This document shows, piece by piece, positions 44,895 to 53,104 of a stretch of DNA of 55,830 nt; the first letter of the stretch is position 1; each line of letters begins with the position of its first letter. A model generated the notes under the pieces. The model was given only the letters and a program-made list of their open reading frames with translations. It was not told the DNA's origin and searched no databases. Origin of the DNA: an uncultured archaeon (lineage in GTDB: Archaea > Hadarchaeota > Hadarchaeia > Hadarchaeales > WYZ-LMO6); contig CALJER010000009.1 of the NCBI GenBank assembly GCA_938074535.1, positions 1 to 55,830 of the forward strand. Reading direction: 5' to 3'. The position numbers and the translations under genes are program-made.

Positions 44895-45950
44895 CTAACC
44901 TGAGGGAATGTGTTCGGGGGGCCTGACCAGTCTGAACTTCATCGCCCCGTCCTCGCACCCCACCACGCACACACCGCACCCGAAGCACTTCTCGGGTATC
45001 ACCCTGGCTTTGTACTTCCTGCTCCCCTCCGGCCTCACCAGCTCCACGGCCTCAAAGGGGCATCTCTCCAGACAGGTCTGGCATCCGGTGCACTTCTCCT
45101 GGTCCACATAGGCCTCGAACCTGCTCTTGGCGGTGAGCTTCTCTGGAGGGACCCCTCCGTACCTGTAGAAGTTGAAGAACTCGCAGCAGTCCGGACAGCA
45201 GTTACAGATGGTGTTGATGGTGAGCTTGGAGTGGTTGGGCCCCATGTGTACCAGTCCGTCCCTTTCAGCCTTCTCAAGCACCTCCAGGGCCTCTTTCTTC
45301 GTCAGGGACCTCCCAGAGCCCCTCTTCACCACATACTCCGCCCCCCTGTGGAACTGGGTGCAGTGCCAGACCTCCCTCTCCCTGGTGTGCTTGCAGGGCT
45401 CCCCCACCCCCTCCTGCACCAGCCTGCAGGAGCAGGGCACCACCCCCAGCTGGGTCTGGGAGTTAACAATTTGCACGATGTCCTCGCACGGGAGAACCCC
45501 TTCCAGGCCCTTCAGGGCACCGCTGGCGGGGATGACCCTCCAGATGGGCTCCGTGAAGAGGGTTCCCAGGAGCTCCCCCACTCCCTTGTAGAACTCCTTT
45601 CTTCCGAAGTCGTGCCAGAGCTGGAAGTACTTCTTGTCCTTCTCCAGATCGAGGTGCTGGGTGGCGAGGGTAGCGTCGTGGAGCTGCACCAGATCCCTGG
45701 CGAACCTGAAGAAGTCCCTCTTGTCGAAGTCTTTGGGGAAGACCACCCCCTTCCTCCACAGCTCCTCCAGGATCCCCCTCACCTTCTCCTCAGGCATGCC
45801 GAGGTTGTTCGCCACTTCCTGAACGCTCCCCGGGAGGGCAGCGGCCACCCTAGCCTGTTCAGAAGTCATCAGGTACTCTAGGATTTGCCTGAGGAAGGGA
45901 GACTCGGGAAAACCAAGGCCCTCCATCAAAAGGCGAAAGGGATCCTCCAT
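44895..45950 (-). CDS. Helix-turn-helix/ferredoxin protein with extra cysteine motifs
   Basis: 351 residues. The N-terminal quarter resembles a winged helix (SVQEVANNLGMPEEKVRGILEELWRKGVVFP). The middle has unusual cysteine groups: VVPCSCRLVQEGVGEPC, WHCTQF and TICNCCPDCCEF. The C terminus has two 4Fe-4S motifs, CTGCQTCLERCP and CFGCGVCVVGCEDG. It could be a redox-sensing regulator or an electron carrier. Its location immediately upstream of the redox operon on the same strand fits either role. A TATA element lies at 45973-45978. Confidence 0.8.
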   Translation of the reverse strand: MEDPFRLLMEGLGFPESPFLRQILEYLMTSEQARVAAALPGSVQEVANNLGMPEEKVRGILEELWRKGVVFPKDFDKRDFFRFARDLVQLHDATLATQHLDLEKDKKYFQLWHDFGRKEFYKGVGELLGTLFTEPIWRVIPASGALKGLEGVLPCEDIVQIVNSQTQLGVVPCSCRLVQEGVGEPCKHTREREVWHCTQFHRGAEYVVKRGSGRSLTKKEALEVLEKAERDGLVHMGPNHSKLTINTICNCCPDCCEFFNFYRYGGVPPEKLTAKSRFEAYVDQEKCTGCQTCLERCPFEAVELVRPEGSRKYKARVIPEKCFGCGVCVVGCEDGAMKFRLVRPPEHIPSG

Positions 45951-45972
45951 CTCTGGTACTTTTCCTTCCGGG

Positions 45973-45978
45973 TTAAAA
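45973..45978 (-). promoter_or_regulatory. TATA box of the HTH/ferredoxin gene
   Basis: TTTTAA on the minus strand lies 23-28 bases before the ATG at 45950, in the gap behind the hydrolase stop codon. Confidence 0.5.
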
Positions 45979-45980
45979 GG

Positions 45981-46799
45981 TTAAGGGGAGAGGAGGAACT
46001 CCAGCACGGTTTCCGTTACCTTTTCTATATCTTCCTGCAGCTCGTGGGCGGAGTTCTCGAAGTAGACCAGCTTGGCGTTGGGTATGCGCATCGCCATGAC
46101 CTCCGCGTTCTCCGGAGGGATGTATCTGTCCTTCTTTCCCGCTAGGATGAGGGTGGGTGCCCTTATCTGGGGGAGGCGGTCGCAGGCATCGAAGTTCAGG
46201 ATGGCTTCAACCTGCCTCACGATTCCCTCAGGGGGAGTGGGGGCGACGAGGATGAGGTCTATGGCCACCTCTACCAGACCCGGGTTCTCCTTCATGAATT
46301 CCTCACTGAAGATGAAGGGGATGAGCCTACCGGCCGCCTCCCGGTCCCAGCCCTTCTGGGAGAGGAGGCCAAGAATCTCCGTGACCATCTGGGCGGCTTC
46401 CCCCGGGATGGGCACCGCCTTGGGCCCTCCGCAGAAGGTGGAGGCCAGCACCAGCTTCTCCACCCTGTGGGGATGGTTGATGGCCAGTTCCTGGGCGATC
46501 ATCCCCCCCATGGAGATGCCCAGCACATGCGCCTTCTTTATCCCCAGGGCCTCCATGAGGCCTGCCGTGTCGTCGGCCATCATCTTTATGGAGTACTCCT
46601 CCTTGTCCGAGACATCCGTCCTGCCGGCCCCCCTGTTGTCGAAGGTGATGACCCTGAAGCGCTCGGACAGCCTGGGCAGGAAGTATACGGGGTCCCAGCA
46701 GTCGGCGTTCCCCATGAAGCCCATGATGAGCACAAGGGGGAAGCCTTCCCCCCGGGTGTCGTAGTACATCTCTATGTCGCCGACCCTTACCTTTGGCAC
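45981..46799 (-). CDS. Alpha/beta hydrolase
   Basis: A 272-residue alpha/beta-hydrolase fold: oxyanion region LVLIMGFMGNADCW, FDNRGAGRTD, nucleophile Ser in HVLGISMGGMIAQELA, Asp in LAGKKDRYIPPENA, and His in ENSAHELQ, so the triad is complete. Related to esterases, C-C hydrolases and lactonases; the substrate is not readable. The start is GTG 46799 with a TATA box 22-29 bases upstream. Confidence 0.9.
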   Translation of the reverse strand: MPKVRVGDIEMYYDTRGEGFPLVLIMGFMGNADCWDPVYFLPRLSERFRVITFDNRGAGRTDVSDKEEYSIKMMADDTAGLMEALGIKKAHVLGISMGGMIAQELAINHPHRVEKLVLASTFCGGPKAVPIPGEAAQMVTEILGLLSQKGWDREAAGRLIPFIFSEEFMKENPGLVEVAIDLILVAPTPPEGIVRQVEAILNFDACDRLPQIRAPTLILAGKKDRYIPPENAEVMAMRIPNAKLVYFENSAHELQEDIEKVTETVLEFLLSP

Positions 46800-46820
46800 G
46801 TTTCTTTTCCTCGACCAGGG

Positions 46821-46828
46821 ATAAAAAG
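46821..46828 (-). promoter_or_regulatory. TATA box of the alpha/beta hydrolase gene
   Basis: CTTTTTAT on the minus strand lies 22-29 bases before the GTG at 46799. Confidence 0.55.
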
Positions 46829-46834
46829 CATGCC

Positions 46835-47755
46835 TTACAGCTCCAGCACCCTGGCCGCGTTCTTTCCCAGGATGGCCTCGATTTCCTCGGAGGTGAACCT
46901 TATCCCCGCGGCCTCCACCTGCGGAGGAGGGTTCCTGAGCTTGTCCACCCACTGGGTCTCGCTGAGGAGGGGCTTGGGGGTCATGGGCCAGTCGCTCCCG
47001 AAGAGCACCCTGTCGCTACCCACCATGTCGCAGATGGTTCTGAGGGCCTTGTAGAAATAGGTGGAGGATTCGCAGTAGTTGCCCCACGCCGCCGTGTCTA
47101 GGTACACGTTGGGCTTCATCATGGCCACGGACATGGCCTCCTCCCACCACCCGAACCCCAAGTGGGCCATGATGATCTTCAGATCTGGGAAGTCGGCTGC
47201 CACATCGTCCACATACACTGGACGGGCGAACCTGCTCAGGAGAGGCGGGGGTTCGGTGCCGGTGTGGATGAGGACGGGGACCCCGTACTCCTCGCACTTC
47301 CGGTAGAGGGGGTAGCACGCGGGGTCGTTGGGAAAGAAGCCTGAGGTGGGGTGGAGCTTGAGCCCCCCCATTCCCCACTCCCCCAGTCCCCTCTCCAGGA
47401 CTTCCGCGGCGTTCTTTCTTCTGGGGTCCACCCCCACGAAGGCGATGAAGCGGTCGGAGTAGTTCTTGGCGATCTCGGCGAAGAGGCGGTTTAGTTCTTC
47501 GATGGGGATTTTAGGCTCGCCCAGCCTCAACCCCCAGTCCAGGGGGAGGATGATCGCCTTTTCTATTCCGGCACCGTCCATCTCCGCCAGCAATTCTTCT
47601 GGAGGGGCGTGCCAGAAGCTGGGCATGACGGTTTCCAAAACCTCCTCCTCGCTCATGCTGGGTATCATGTGGTGGATTAGGGAGGCAAGCCCTTTCCAGA
47701 AGGGCTCGGGCAGCCAGTCCTTCTCCCACAGATGGGTGTGTGCGTCGATGAGCAG
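46835..47755 (-). CDS. Amidohydrolase_2/ACMSD-like metal hydrolase, unusual start
   Basis: A TIM-barrel amidohydrolase with LIDAHTHLW at the N terminus (HxH metal ligands), IIMAHLGFGWWEEAM and the catalytic Asp in LFGSDWPMTPKP, as in aminocarboxymuconate-semialdehyde decarboxylase relatives. The coding frame must include the HxH motif, yet between the in-frame TAG at 47782 and that motif there is no ATG, GTG or TTG. The only candidate is CTG at 47755, giving 306 residues. ATG at 47668 would remove the metal ligands. A one-base gain near 47756 would instead join the frame to an ATG at 47766. I give the CTG start tentatively. Confidence 0.75.
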   Translation of the reverse strand: MLIDAHTHLWEKDWLPEPFWKGLASLIHHMIPSMSEEEVLETVMPSFWHAPPEELLAEMDGAGIEKAIILPLDWGLRLGEPKIPIEELNRLFAEIAKNYSDRFIAFVGVDPRRKNAAEVLERGLGEWGMGGLKLHPTSGFFPNDPACYPLYRKCEEYGVPVLIHTGTEPPPLLSRFARPVYVDDVAADFPDLKIIMAHLGFGWWEEAMSVAMMKPNVYLDTAAWGNYCESSTYFYKALRTICDMVGSDRVLFGSDWPMTPKPLLSETQWVDKLRNPPPQVEAAGIRFTSEEIEAILGKNAARVLEL

Positions 47756-47808
47756 GGTCTCCCCATCACTCTCTTTCTGCTAACCTTTAATCCTGCCGGG
47801 CACCGGGC

Positions 47809-49046
47809 TCAGAGGAGGTAGAGGAAGGTGGAGTAGATGAGGAGGTTGAGGAAGGTGAGGGGAACCCCCACCCTGACGAACTCCCAGAAGCCGAGGGTCT
47901 CCCCCCGCTTCTCGGCGTTCTGGATGATGGTGACGTTGCTGGCCGCCCCCAGGATGGAGAAGTTCCCGGCGACGGTACTTCCTGCCGCCAGGGCCGCGAG
48001 TTCCCTGCAGGAGGCCCCCGCATGCTCCAGCATGGGAAGATAGAGGGCAACCAGAGGGACGTTAGAGAGGAGCTGGCTGAGGAGCACGCTCACCATGAAG
48101 ATGCCGGGGAGGGAAAGGAGGTTAAAGCCCCCCTCCTCGATCCTCCGCTGGAAGAAGCCCGTGTTCCAGACACTTCTCATCAGCACGAACATGGAGGCGA
48201 AAAAGATCAAGGTGTGCCAGTCCACCCTGCGGAGCACCTTCTTCCTTTTCGGGCCCAGCAGGAGGACGAAGAGGGCTGGGACCATGGCGACGTACGTGAG
48301 CCTGAAACCGAAAGAGGGGAAAAAGGAGACTAGGATCACCTTTCCGGCTATCATCGCTCCCAAGAGAAGGAGGGAAAGCTTGGATGTTCTGGCCAGCTCC
48401 GGGTCCTTTATCGGGTTTTTCGGATGGATGAGGGGGGAAGAGTGGAACTCCCTCCGGTAGAAGAGCTTCAGAAGGAGGTAGGCCAAAAGCAGGTTCAAGA
48501 GGGTGGGGAGGAGAAGGTACCTAGAGAAGGTGAGGAAAGGATCGGGCATCTCACCCTTCACGGCTATCAGGAGGTTCTGTGGGTTCCCTATGGGGCTTGT
48601 GACGCTACCTATGGTGACGGCGAAGGCCAAGGCAAGGAGCATGAGCTTGGGGGAAATCCTATGCTGGCGGGCCAGCAAAAGCATTATCGGCGTTCCGATG
48701 ATGGCGATGGTGTCGTTCATGAGGAAGGCCGAGAGGAAGCCCATGCCGAAGAGGACTAGTAGGAGAAGGGAGTCCACGATGTCGCCCTCGCGAACATTCT
48801 GGAGGAGAGCCGGGAGAGGTACCCGCTCTCCTCCAGTGCCCCTCCCACCACAAACATCCCAAAGAGGAAGAGCATCACGTCGGGGTCGATGGAGCGGAGG
48901 GCATCCCCAGGGGAGATTTGCCCTGTGAGCAGGACGGCCAGGGCCCCAAGGGACATGATTTCCCATATCTGGAATCTGAAGTTCCCCACCTGCCTCACCG
49001 CCACGAGCAGGAAGACGGCCGCCAGCACTGCCAGAGGGATAACCAT
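47809..49046 (-). CDS. ArsB/NhaD-type ion transporter, frameshifted
   Basis: Two frames together make one SLC13/ArsB/NhaD-like transporter of about 412 residues. The first frame (49046 to about 48786) gives the N terminus, ending normally at FVVGGALEESGYLSRL. The second (about 48785 to 47809) continues with MGFLSAFLMNDTIAIIGTP, VTSPIGNPQNLL, and later VPLVALYLPML and GAASNVTIIQNAE. The switch is at about 48784-48790 and equals one missing base. It could be an assembly error or a disabled gene. The substrate (sodium, arsenite or dicarboxylate) is not settled. Confidence 0.8.
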
Positions 49047-49176
49047 ACTCCTCGCCTTCCTTTTGGAGAGTGAGTGTGTAGTCGATGCGAGGTTAAGGAC
49101 TTTCGGTGGGGCCTGGTAGGACTAAGTATCGCATTGGAAGGTTGGGGAAAAATTTTACACCTTCAGGTCACACAGG

Positions 49177-49248
49177 AGCCGGGGGCCGGAATCGAACCGG
49201 CGTAAAGCGGGTCTGCAGCCCACCGCCTAACCACTAGGCTACCCCGGC
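49177..49248 (-). tRNA. tRNA-Cys (GCA anticodon)
   Basis: A 72-base cloverleaf on the minus strand: acceptor GCCGGGG with CCCCGGC, discriminator U73, anticodon stem GTGGG/CCCGC around loop CTGCAGA, T arm GCCGGTTCGATTCCGGC. No intron. GCA and U73 are the Cys identity elements also read by SepRS, which is encoded at 28982-30556. Confidence 0.95.
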
Positions 49249-49318
49249 TCAACCCCCTCCCCCTTTCCCGATAAATCCCTTTGGGAGCCTTTTTAGTCCC
49301 CCCTTCCCTCTTTTGGAG

Positions 49319-49600
49319 ATGTACAGGGTAATCCTGGAAGTGAAGGAGGTGAGGGGTTTCTGCGCCGCCGGCTACAAGCCGGGGGACAGACTGGTGATAC
49401 AGGAGCCCTCCGTTCTCTCCGAGAAGAGCGCCAACGTCTGCCTCTACGCCATAGGTGCCTTCCTGCCCTACCTGACCGCCCTCTACCGGGAGACCCCGCA
49501 GGAGGACTGGGTGAACCTAGTTCAGGAACTCCAGTGTCCCGATGTCCACAACACCGTGGTCTTCAGGGTGGTCAGGGAAAAGCTCGGCCGAAGCCTTTAA
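49319..49600 (+). CDS. TIGR04076-family protein
   Basis: A 93-residue protein starting MYRVILEVKEVRGFCAAGYKPGD, with ANVCLYAIGAFLPYLTALYRE and a C-terminal CPDVHNTVVFRV. This matches the small TIGR04076 family of unknown function. Conserved cysteines (FCAAG, VCLYA, QCPD) could bind metal or redox partners. ATG 49319 or TTG 49313 may start it; ATG gives the usual length. Followed after 26 bases by a CBS protein. Confidence 0.82.
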   Translation: MYRVILEVKEVRGFCAAGYKPGDRLVIQEPSVLSEKSANVCLYAIGAFLPYLTALYRETPQEDWVNLVQELQCPDVHNTVVFRVVREKLGRSL

Positions 49601-49626
49601 GCCTGGTCTGGAAGGGGGGGAATGGC

Positions 49627-50091
49627 ATGAAGGGAGACACCCGGAGGGTCCTCAACTCCAAGATCCTCCATGGCCTGAGGGTGAGGGAGGTGATGAACCG
49701 GGAACCACCCACGGTGTCACCCGATACCCCCCTCGAGGATCTCTTCGAGCGCCTGCTCACCCAGGCGGAGGACTTCCTCCTGGTGGTGGATGAGAAGAAA
49801 AGGCTCTTGGGAGTGATCACGGAGAGCGATGTGCTTCAGGCTCTCCACCCCCACGTCCCGGGAACGGTGGTGGGCTCCCTGTGGAAAGAAACCAGGAAGG
49901 CGGCGGCTAGAATCGCCAGGGAGATCATGAGTCCGAACCCCATCACGGCAACCCCCGACATGACCATTTACCAAGCCCTCAACCTGATGCGCGTGCACAA
50001 GGTGCGCCGTTTGCCAGTGGTGAAAGGTCGTAGGCTGGTGGGGCAGCTCTCGGTGAAGAACATCCTCGAAATACACAAGTTCGTGAGGTAG
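49627..50091 (+). CDS. CBS-domain pair protein
   Basis: A 154-residue protein made of two CBS motifs: VREVMNREPPTVSPDTPLED with LLGVITESDVLQAL, and AREIMSPNPITATPDMTIYQ with LVGQLSVKNILE. CBS pairs bind adenine nucleotides and regulate partners. It precedes the CPA2 antiporter gene by eight bases, so it may regulate that transporter; that link is inferred from position only. Confidence 0.9.
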   Translation: MKGDTRRVLNSKILHGLRVREVMNREPPTVSPDTPLEDLFERLLTQAEDFLLVVDEKKRLLGVITESDVLQALHPHVPGTVVGSLWKETRKAAARIAREIMSPNPITATPDMTIYQALNLMRVHKVRRLPVVKGRRLVGQLSVKNILEIHKFVR

Positions 50092-50099
50092 GTGCAGGC

Positions 50100-51347
50100 T
50101 TGGAGGCAGAGTTCTCCCGCATGCTTCTCTACCTATCCCTCTGCCTCCTCGCGGCCAAGCTGGGCGGTCTTCTGGCCCTCAGGCTCAGGCAACCCAGCGT
50201 GTTCGGTGAGTTGTTGGTAGGCATCCTTCTCGGTCCCTCCGTGGCCGGCTGGCTTTCAGCGGAACTCTGGGGGAACTGCTGGTGCCTGGATCCTCAGAGC
50301 CAGGCAGGAATCTTCGTGCACTCCCTTGCGGAGATAGGCATCATCGTCCTCATGTTTCTCGCCGGTCTCTCCGTGGATGTCGAGGAGTTCAAGAAGGCCG
50401 AAAAACCAGCGGCCATCGTGGCAACGCTGGGGGTGGTGGTGGCCTTCCTCTTCGGCTTCTCCCTGGCCTCCCTCTATAGCTGGTCCAGGGAGGAGGCAGC
50501 TTTCGCGGGAGGGGTTCTGGTGGCCACCAGCGTGGGGTTGTCGGTGAGGTCCCTCCTCGATCTCAACCGGCTCGGCACAAGGGTGGGGATGGTTATCTTG
50601 GGGGCCGCGGTCATGGACGACATTTTCGGCATCGTTGTTCTGAGCCTTCTCGTGGGCCTAGTCTATGGAAGTATCTCGGTTTTCGGGCTCTTTGAGTCCG
50701 TGGCCTTCATGGTCGCCTTCTTCATCCTCGTGTTGGTGGGGGGCTTTAAGGCCGGACCCAGGATCCTCACCCGCGTAAGCCACTGGAGGGTGGAGGAAGC
50801 CATCCTCTCGGTGGGAATGGCTCTGGCCCTACTCGCTGCCGCGCTGGCGGAAACGGTGAACGTGGCGGCCATCACCGGGGCCTTCCTGGTCGGGTTGGTG
50901 CTCAGCCGGTCTCCCGTGTCGAGCTCCCTTAAGGAGAAGGTTTCTACGTTGGGCTACGGTTTCCTCATCCCCCTCTTCTTCGTGGACATGGGGGTGAGAA
51001 CCGATCTGGGGGCCCTCGGGGGGTTGAGGCTGCTGGCCCTCCTCTTTCTCTTTGTTTCCGTTTTGAGCAAAATAGTAGGCTGCGGGCTGGGTGCGCTGTT
51101 GGGTGGGTTAGGAGCGAAGGACTCCCTGAGGGTGGGGATTGGGATGGTACCGAGGGCGGAGGTGGCCCTCATCATCGCTGCCACGGGTATGAGGGCAGGG
51201 GTGGTGGGGAAGGACCTCTTCTCCCTCACGGTTCTCACGGTGCTTTTCACTTCCCTCCTCACTCCACCGCTTCTGAGGTGGGCTTTCTCGGAGGAGGAAG
51301 CGCAACACGGCCGCGGGGTCCGGAGCGGATCCGCCGTGGTTCACTAA
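50100..51347 (+). CDS. CPA2-family Na+/H+ antiporter
   Basis: A 415-residue protein with about 12 membrane helices. CPA2 landmarks are the N-terminal RLRQPSVFGELLVGILLGPS, the paired aspartates in GAAVMDDIFGIVVLSLL (ion site), the helix ITGAFLVGLVLSRSP and GMVPRAEVALIIAATGM. NapA/KefB-like exchange of a cation for protons is expected. The start is TTG 50100, eight bases after the CBS gene; an AGGTAGG stretch lies just upstream. No C-terminal TrkA domain. Confidence 0.9.
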   Translation: MEAEFSRMLLYLSLCLLAAKLGGLLALRLRQPSVFGELLVGILLGPSVAGWLSAELWGNCWCLDPQSQAGIFVHSLAEIGIIVLMFLAGLSVDVEEFKKAEKPAAIVATLGVVVAFLFGFSLASLYSWSREEAAFAGGVLVATSVGLSVRSLLDLNRLGTRVGMVILGAAVMDDIFGIVVLSLLVGLVYGSISVFGLFESVAFMVAFFILVLVGGFKAGPRILTRVSHWRVEEAILSVGMALALLAAALAETVNVAAITGAFLVGLVLSRSPVSSSLKEKVSTLGYGFLIPLFFVDMGVRTDLGALGGLRLLALLFLFVSVLSKIVGCGLGALLGGLGAKDSLRVGIGMVPRAEVALIIAATGMRAGVVGKDLFSLTVLTVLFTSLLTPPLLRWAFSEEEAQHGRGVRSGSAVVH

Positions 51348-51505
51348 TTTTGAGCTCGAGCCCCCTCAACTCTGGTTGGCGAGTCATGGTCTTCCCCTAT
51401 CACGGATTTTTCTGAACCATGCAAGCACATGCCGGAACAACCCTAGATTTGTGGACCATCAAAGGTGTTCCACCCCAGTCCGGCTTGAGAGACTGGAAGT
51501 TAGAT

Positions 51506-52753
51506 TTACAGGGCGGGGCCTGTTCTTCCCCACCAGACCTTCAGGTGCCAGATGACCGAGAGCAGGGCGGCGAGCGAGGCTGCTGCCACGACTAGGAGCA
51601 GGAGGGAGCTGGTTGGTGGGGTTGGGGTGGCGAAAGTGAAGTCCCCGGAGATTTCCAGGTTGTTGTCGATATTTACCGACTTTACCCGGAAGTGGTAGGT
51701 TGTGCCGGGGGACAGGCCGTAAAGGGTCACGGAGTGGCTGGTGGTGACTCCTTCGGTGGCTGTGCATCCGTAAGCCGTGGTGATGCCGTATTCCACGATG
51801 CTGGATGAGGGTTCGACCGTCGTCCAGGAGATCACTGCCGAGGTCTGGCCGGGGGAAGAGATAACATTTGAAATCCCGGGGATACCTTGGGAGGTCGCGT
51901 AGGTGTTGGCCTCGAGGGTGTTGCTGGTAGACTTCGCCAAATCGCTGAAGGAGATGTCGCTACCGGTGTTGCCCGTGCACGTGTTGAAGGAGAGGACGTT
52001 GCTTTTGGAGTACCAGAGAGTAATGCCCTCCAAGTTGTTCTTCACGATGTTCCCGGAGAGGACGTTGTAGTCAGAACTCGAAAGACTGATGCCCTCCGAG
52101 CTGTTCTCCACAACATTCCCTGAGACGGTGTTGTAGTCAGAACTCGAAAGACTGATGCCATGCCAGTTCTTCTTCACGGTGTTCCCGGAGATGATGTTGT
52201 GGTCAGAGTTCGAGAGGTGTATACCAGACTGGGAGTTGCTCTCCATGGTGTTCCCGGAGATGATGTTGTGGTCAGAGTTCGAGAGGTGGATGCCGCACCG
52301 GGAGTGGTTCTTCACGGTGTTCCCGGAGATGATGTTGTAGTCCGAGTCCTCTAGGTAGAGGGCGTACAAGTTATTTTCAAGCGTGGAGTTCTCTACTCTC
52401 CCATTTCGCACGTTGTAAAGGTAAATTCCGTAGTACCTCTCTCGCCCCTTTTCCACCGTCACGTTCCTGATGATGAAATACTTGGTGGTGTTTCTGATGT
52501 GGATTCCGTGGGTCGAGGAGGCATCGATCAACCAGTTCTCTATGAGGTAGGGATTTTCGGCCGTCCCGTCTCCCCCGCCGTTGACTCCATTCCCTGGCGT
52601 GAAGCTGCTGTCGCCATCGATGCAGATGGGGGATCTCGGGGCCGGTGAAGCCGAAACAGCGGGTGCGAGGAGCGATAACTCGAACAGAACCGAGCTGGCC
52701 AGGATCAGCAGGGTGAGCACGGTCCCAGCTGCCGGATCCCACTTCTGGTCCAA
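51506..52753 (-). CDS. NosD-like beta-helix surface protein
   Basis: 415 residues. N-terminal signal peptide (TVLTLLILASSVLFELSLLA, cleavage near residue 35); a right-handed parallel beta-helix with NosD/pectate-lyase-like SGNTV repeats (residues about 85-280); an FN3-like domain (SAVISWTTVEPSSSIVEYG, LSPGTTYHFRVKSVN, residues about 292-376); then a C-terminal membrane helix (residues 382-402) with a short basic tail. It is therefore an anchored extracellular protein, perhaps carbohydrate- or surface-layer-associated. The start is TTG. Cytoplasmic partners are not evident. Confidence 0.85.
   Translation of the reverse strand: MDQKWDPAAGTVLTLLILASSVLFELSLLAPAVSASPAPRSPICIDGDSSFTPGNGVNGGGDGTAENPYLIENWLIDASSTHGIHIRNTTKYFIIRNVTVEKGRERYYGIYLYNVRNGRVENSTLENNLYALYLEDSDYNIISGNTVKNHSRCGIHLSNSDHNIISGNTMESNSQSGIHLSNSDHNIISGNTVKKNWHGISLSSSDYNTVSGNVVENSSEGISLSSSDYNVLSGNIVKNNLEGITLWYSKSNVLSFNTCTGNTGSDISFSDLAKSTSNTLEANTYATSQGIPGISNVISSPGQTSAVISWTTVEPSSSIVEYGITTAYGCTATEGVTTSHSVTLYGLSPGTTYHFRVKSVNIDNNLEISGDFTFATPTPPTSSLLLLVVAAASLAALLSVIWHLKVWWGRTGPAL
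52004..52348 (-). repeat. Tandem 66/69-base coding repeats of the beta-helix
   Basis: Five imperfect copies within the NosD-like gene (residues about 136-250), each 22-23 residues long with the pattern SDxNxxSGNxVxxNxxxGIxLS. Several copies are nearly identical in DNA (for example 52256-52280 against 52187-52211), suggesting recent unequal exchange. It is coding, not a CRISPR array. Confidence 0.8.
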
Positions 52754-52928
52754 CCTCTTGCGCCCCCAGGGCTCTTGATTTTTGGTGCTATTAAGCTGTT
52801 TTTGAAGCGGAGCCTGTTTTTGACTCTTTCCTCAGTTTTGCAGGATAATGCGCTGGGCAGGCTAAAGCAGGCTTTTCAGAGGGTTTAATTCAGGGGTAAT
52901 CTACAAAGGTTCCCGGTTTTGAACGTGG

Positions 52929-53001
52929 TGGGCCCGCTGGGATTCGAACCCAGGATCTGCGGTGTGTGAGACCGCCGTCATAGCCGCTAGACCACGGGCC
53001 C
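52929..53001 (-). tRNA. tRNA-Val (CAC anticodon)
   Basis: A 73-base cloverleaf on the minus strand: acceptor GGGCCCG with CGGGCCC, discriminator A, anticodon stem GCGGT/ACCGC around loop CTCACAC, T arm CTGGGTTCGAATCCCAG. The genomic bases that follow read CCA. Identical to the other tRNA-Val (17924-17996) outside the anticodon arm. No intron. Confidence 0.95.
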
Positions 53002-53068
53002 GTAGAACCTCACCACTTGCCGCATAAAGGATTTGCCCTCCTCCAACGGGGCGCCCTTTCTCCACCGC

Positions 53069-53076
53069 CTTAAAAG
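53069..53076 (+). promoter_or_regulatory. TATA box of the CoA-transferase-GNAT gene
   Basis: CTTAAAAG lies 29-36 bases ahead of the GTG at 53105. Confidence 0.5.
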
Positions 53077-53104
53077 CTAAATCCCACCGTCCAAAAGAAA
53101 ACAT

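Noticed and set aside
52004-52348. Possible CRISPR array
   Set aside because: The repeats are coding, lie in one frame of the beta-helix gene, and have no unique spacers.
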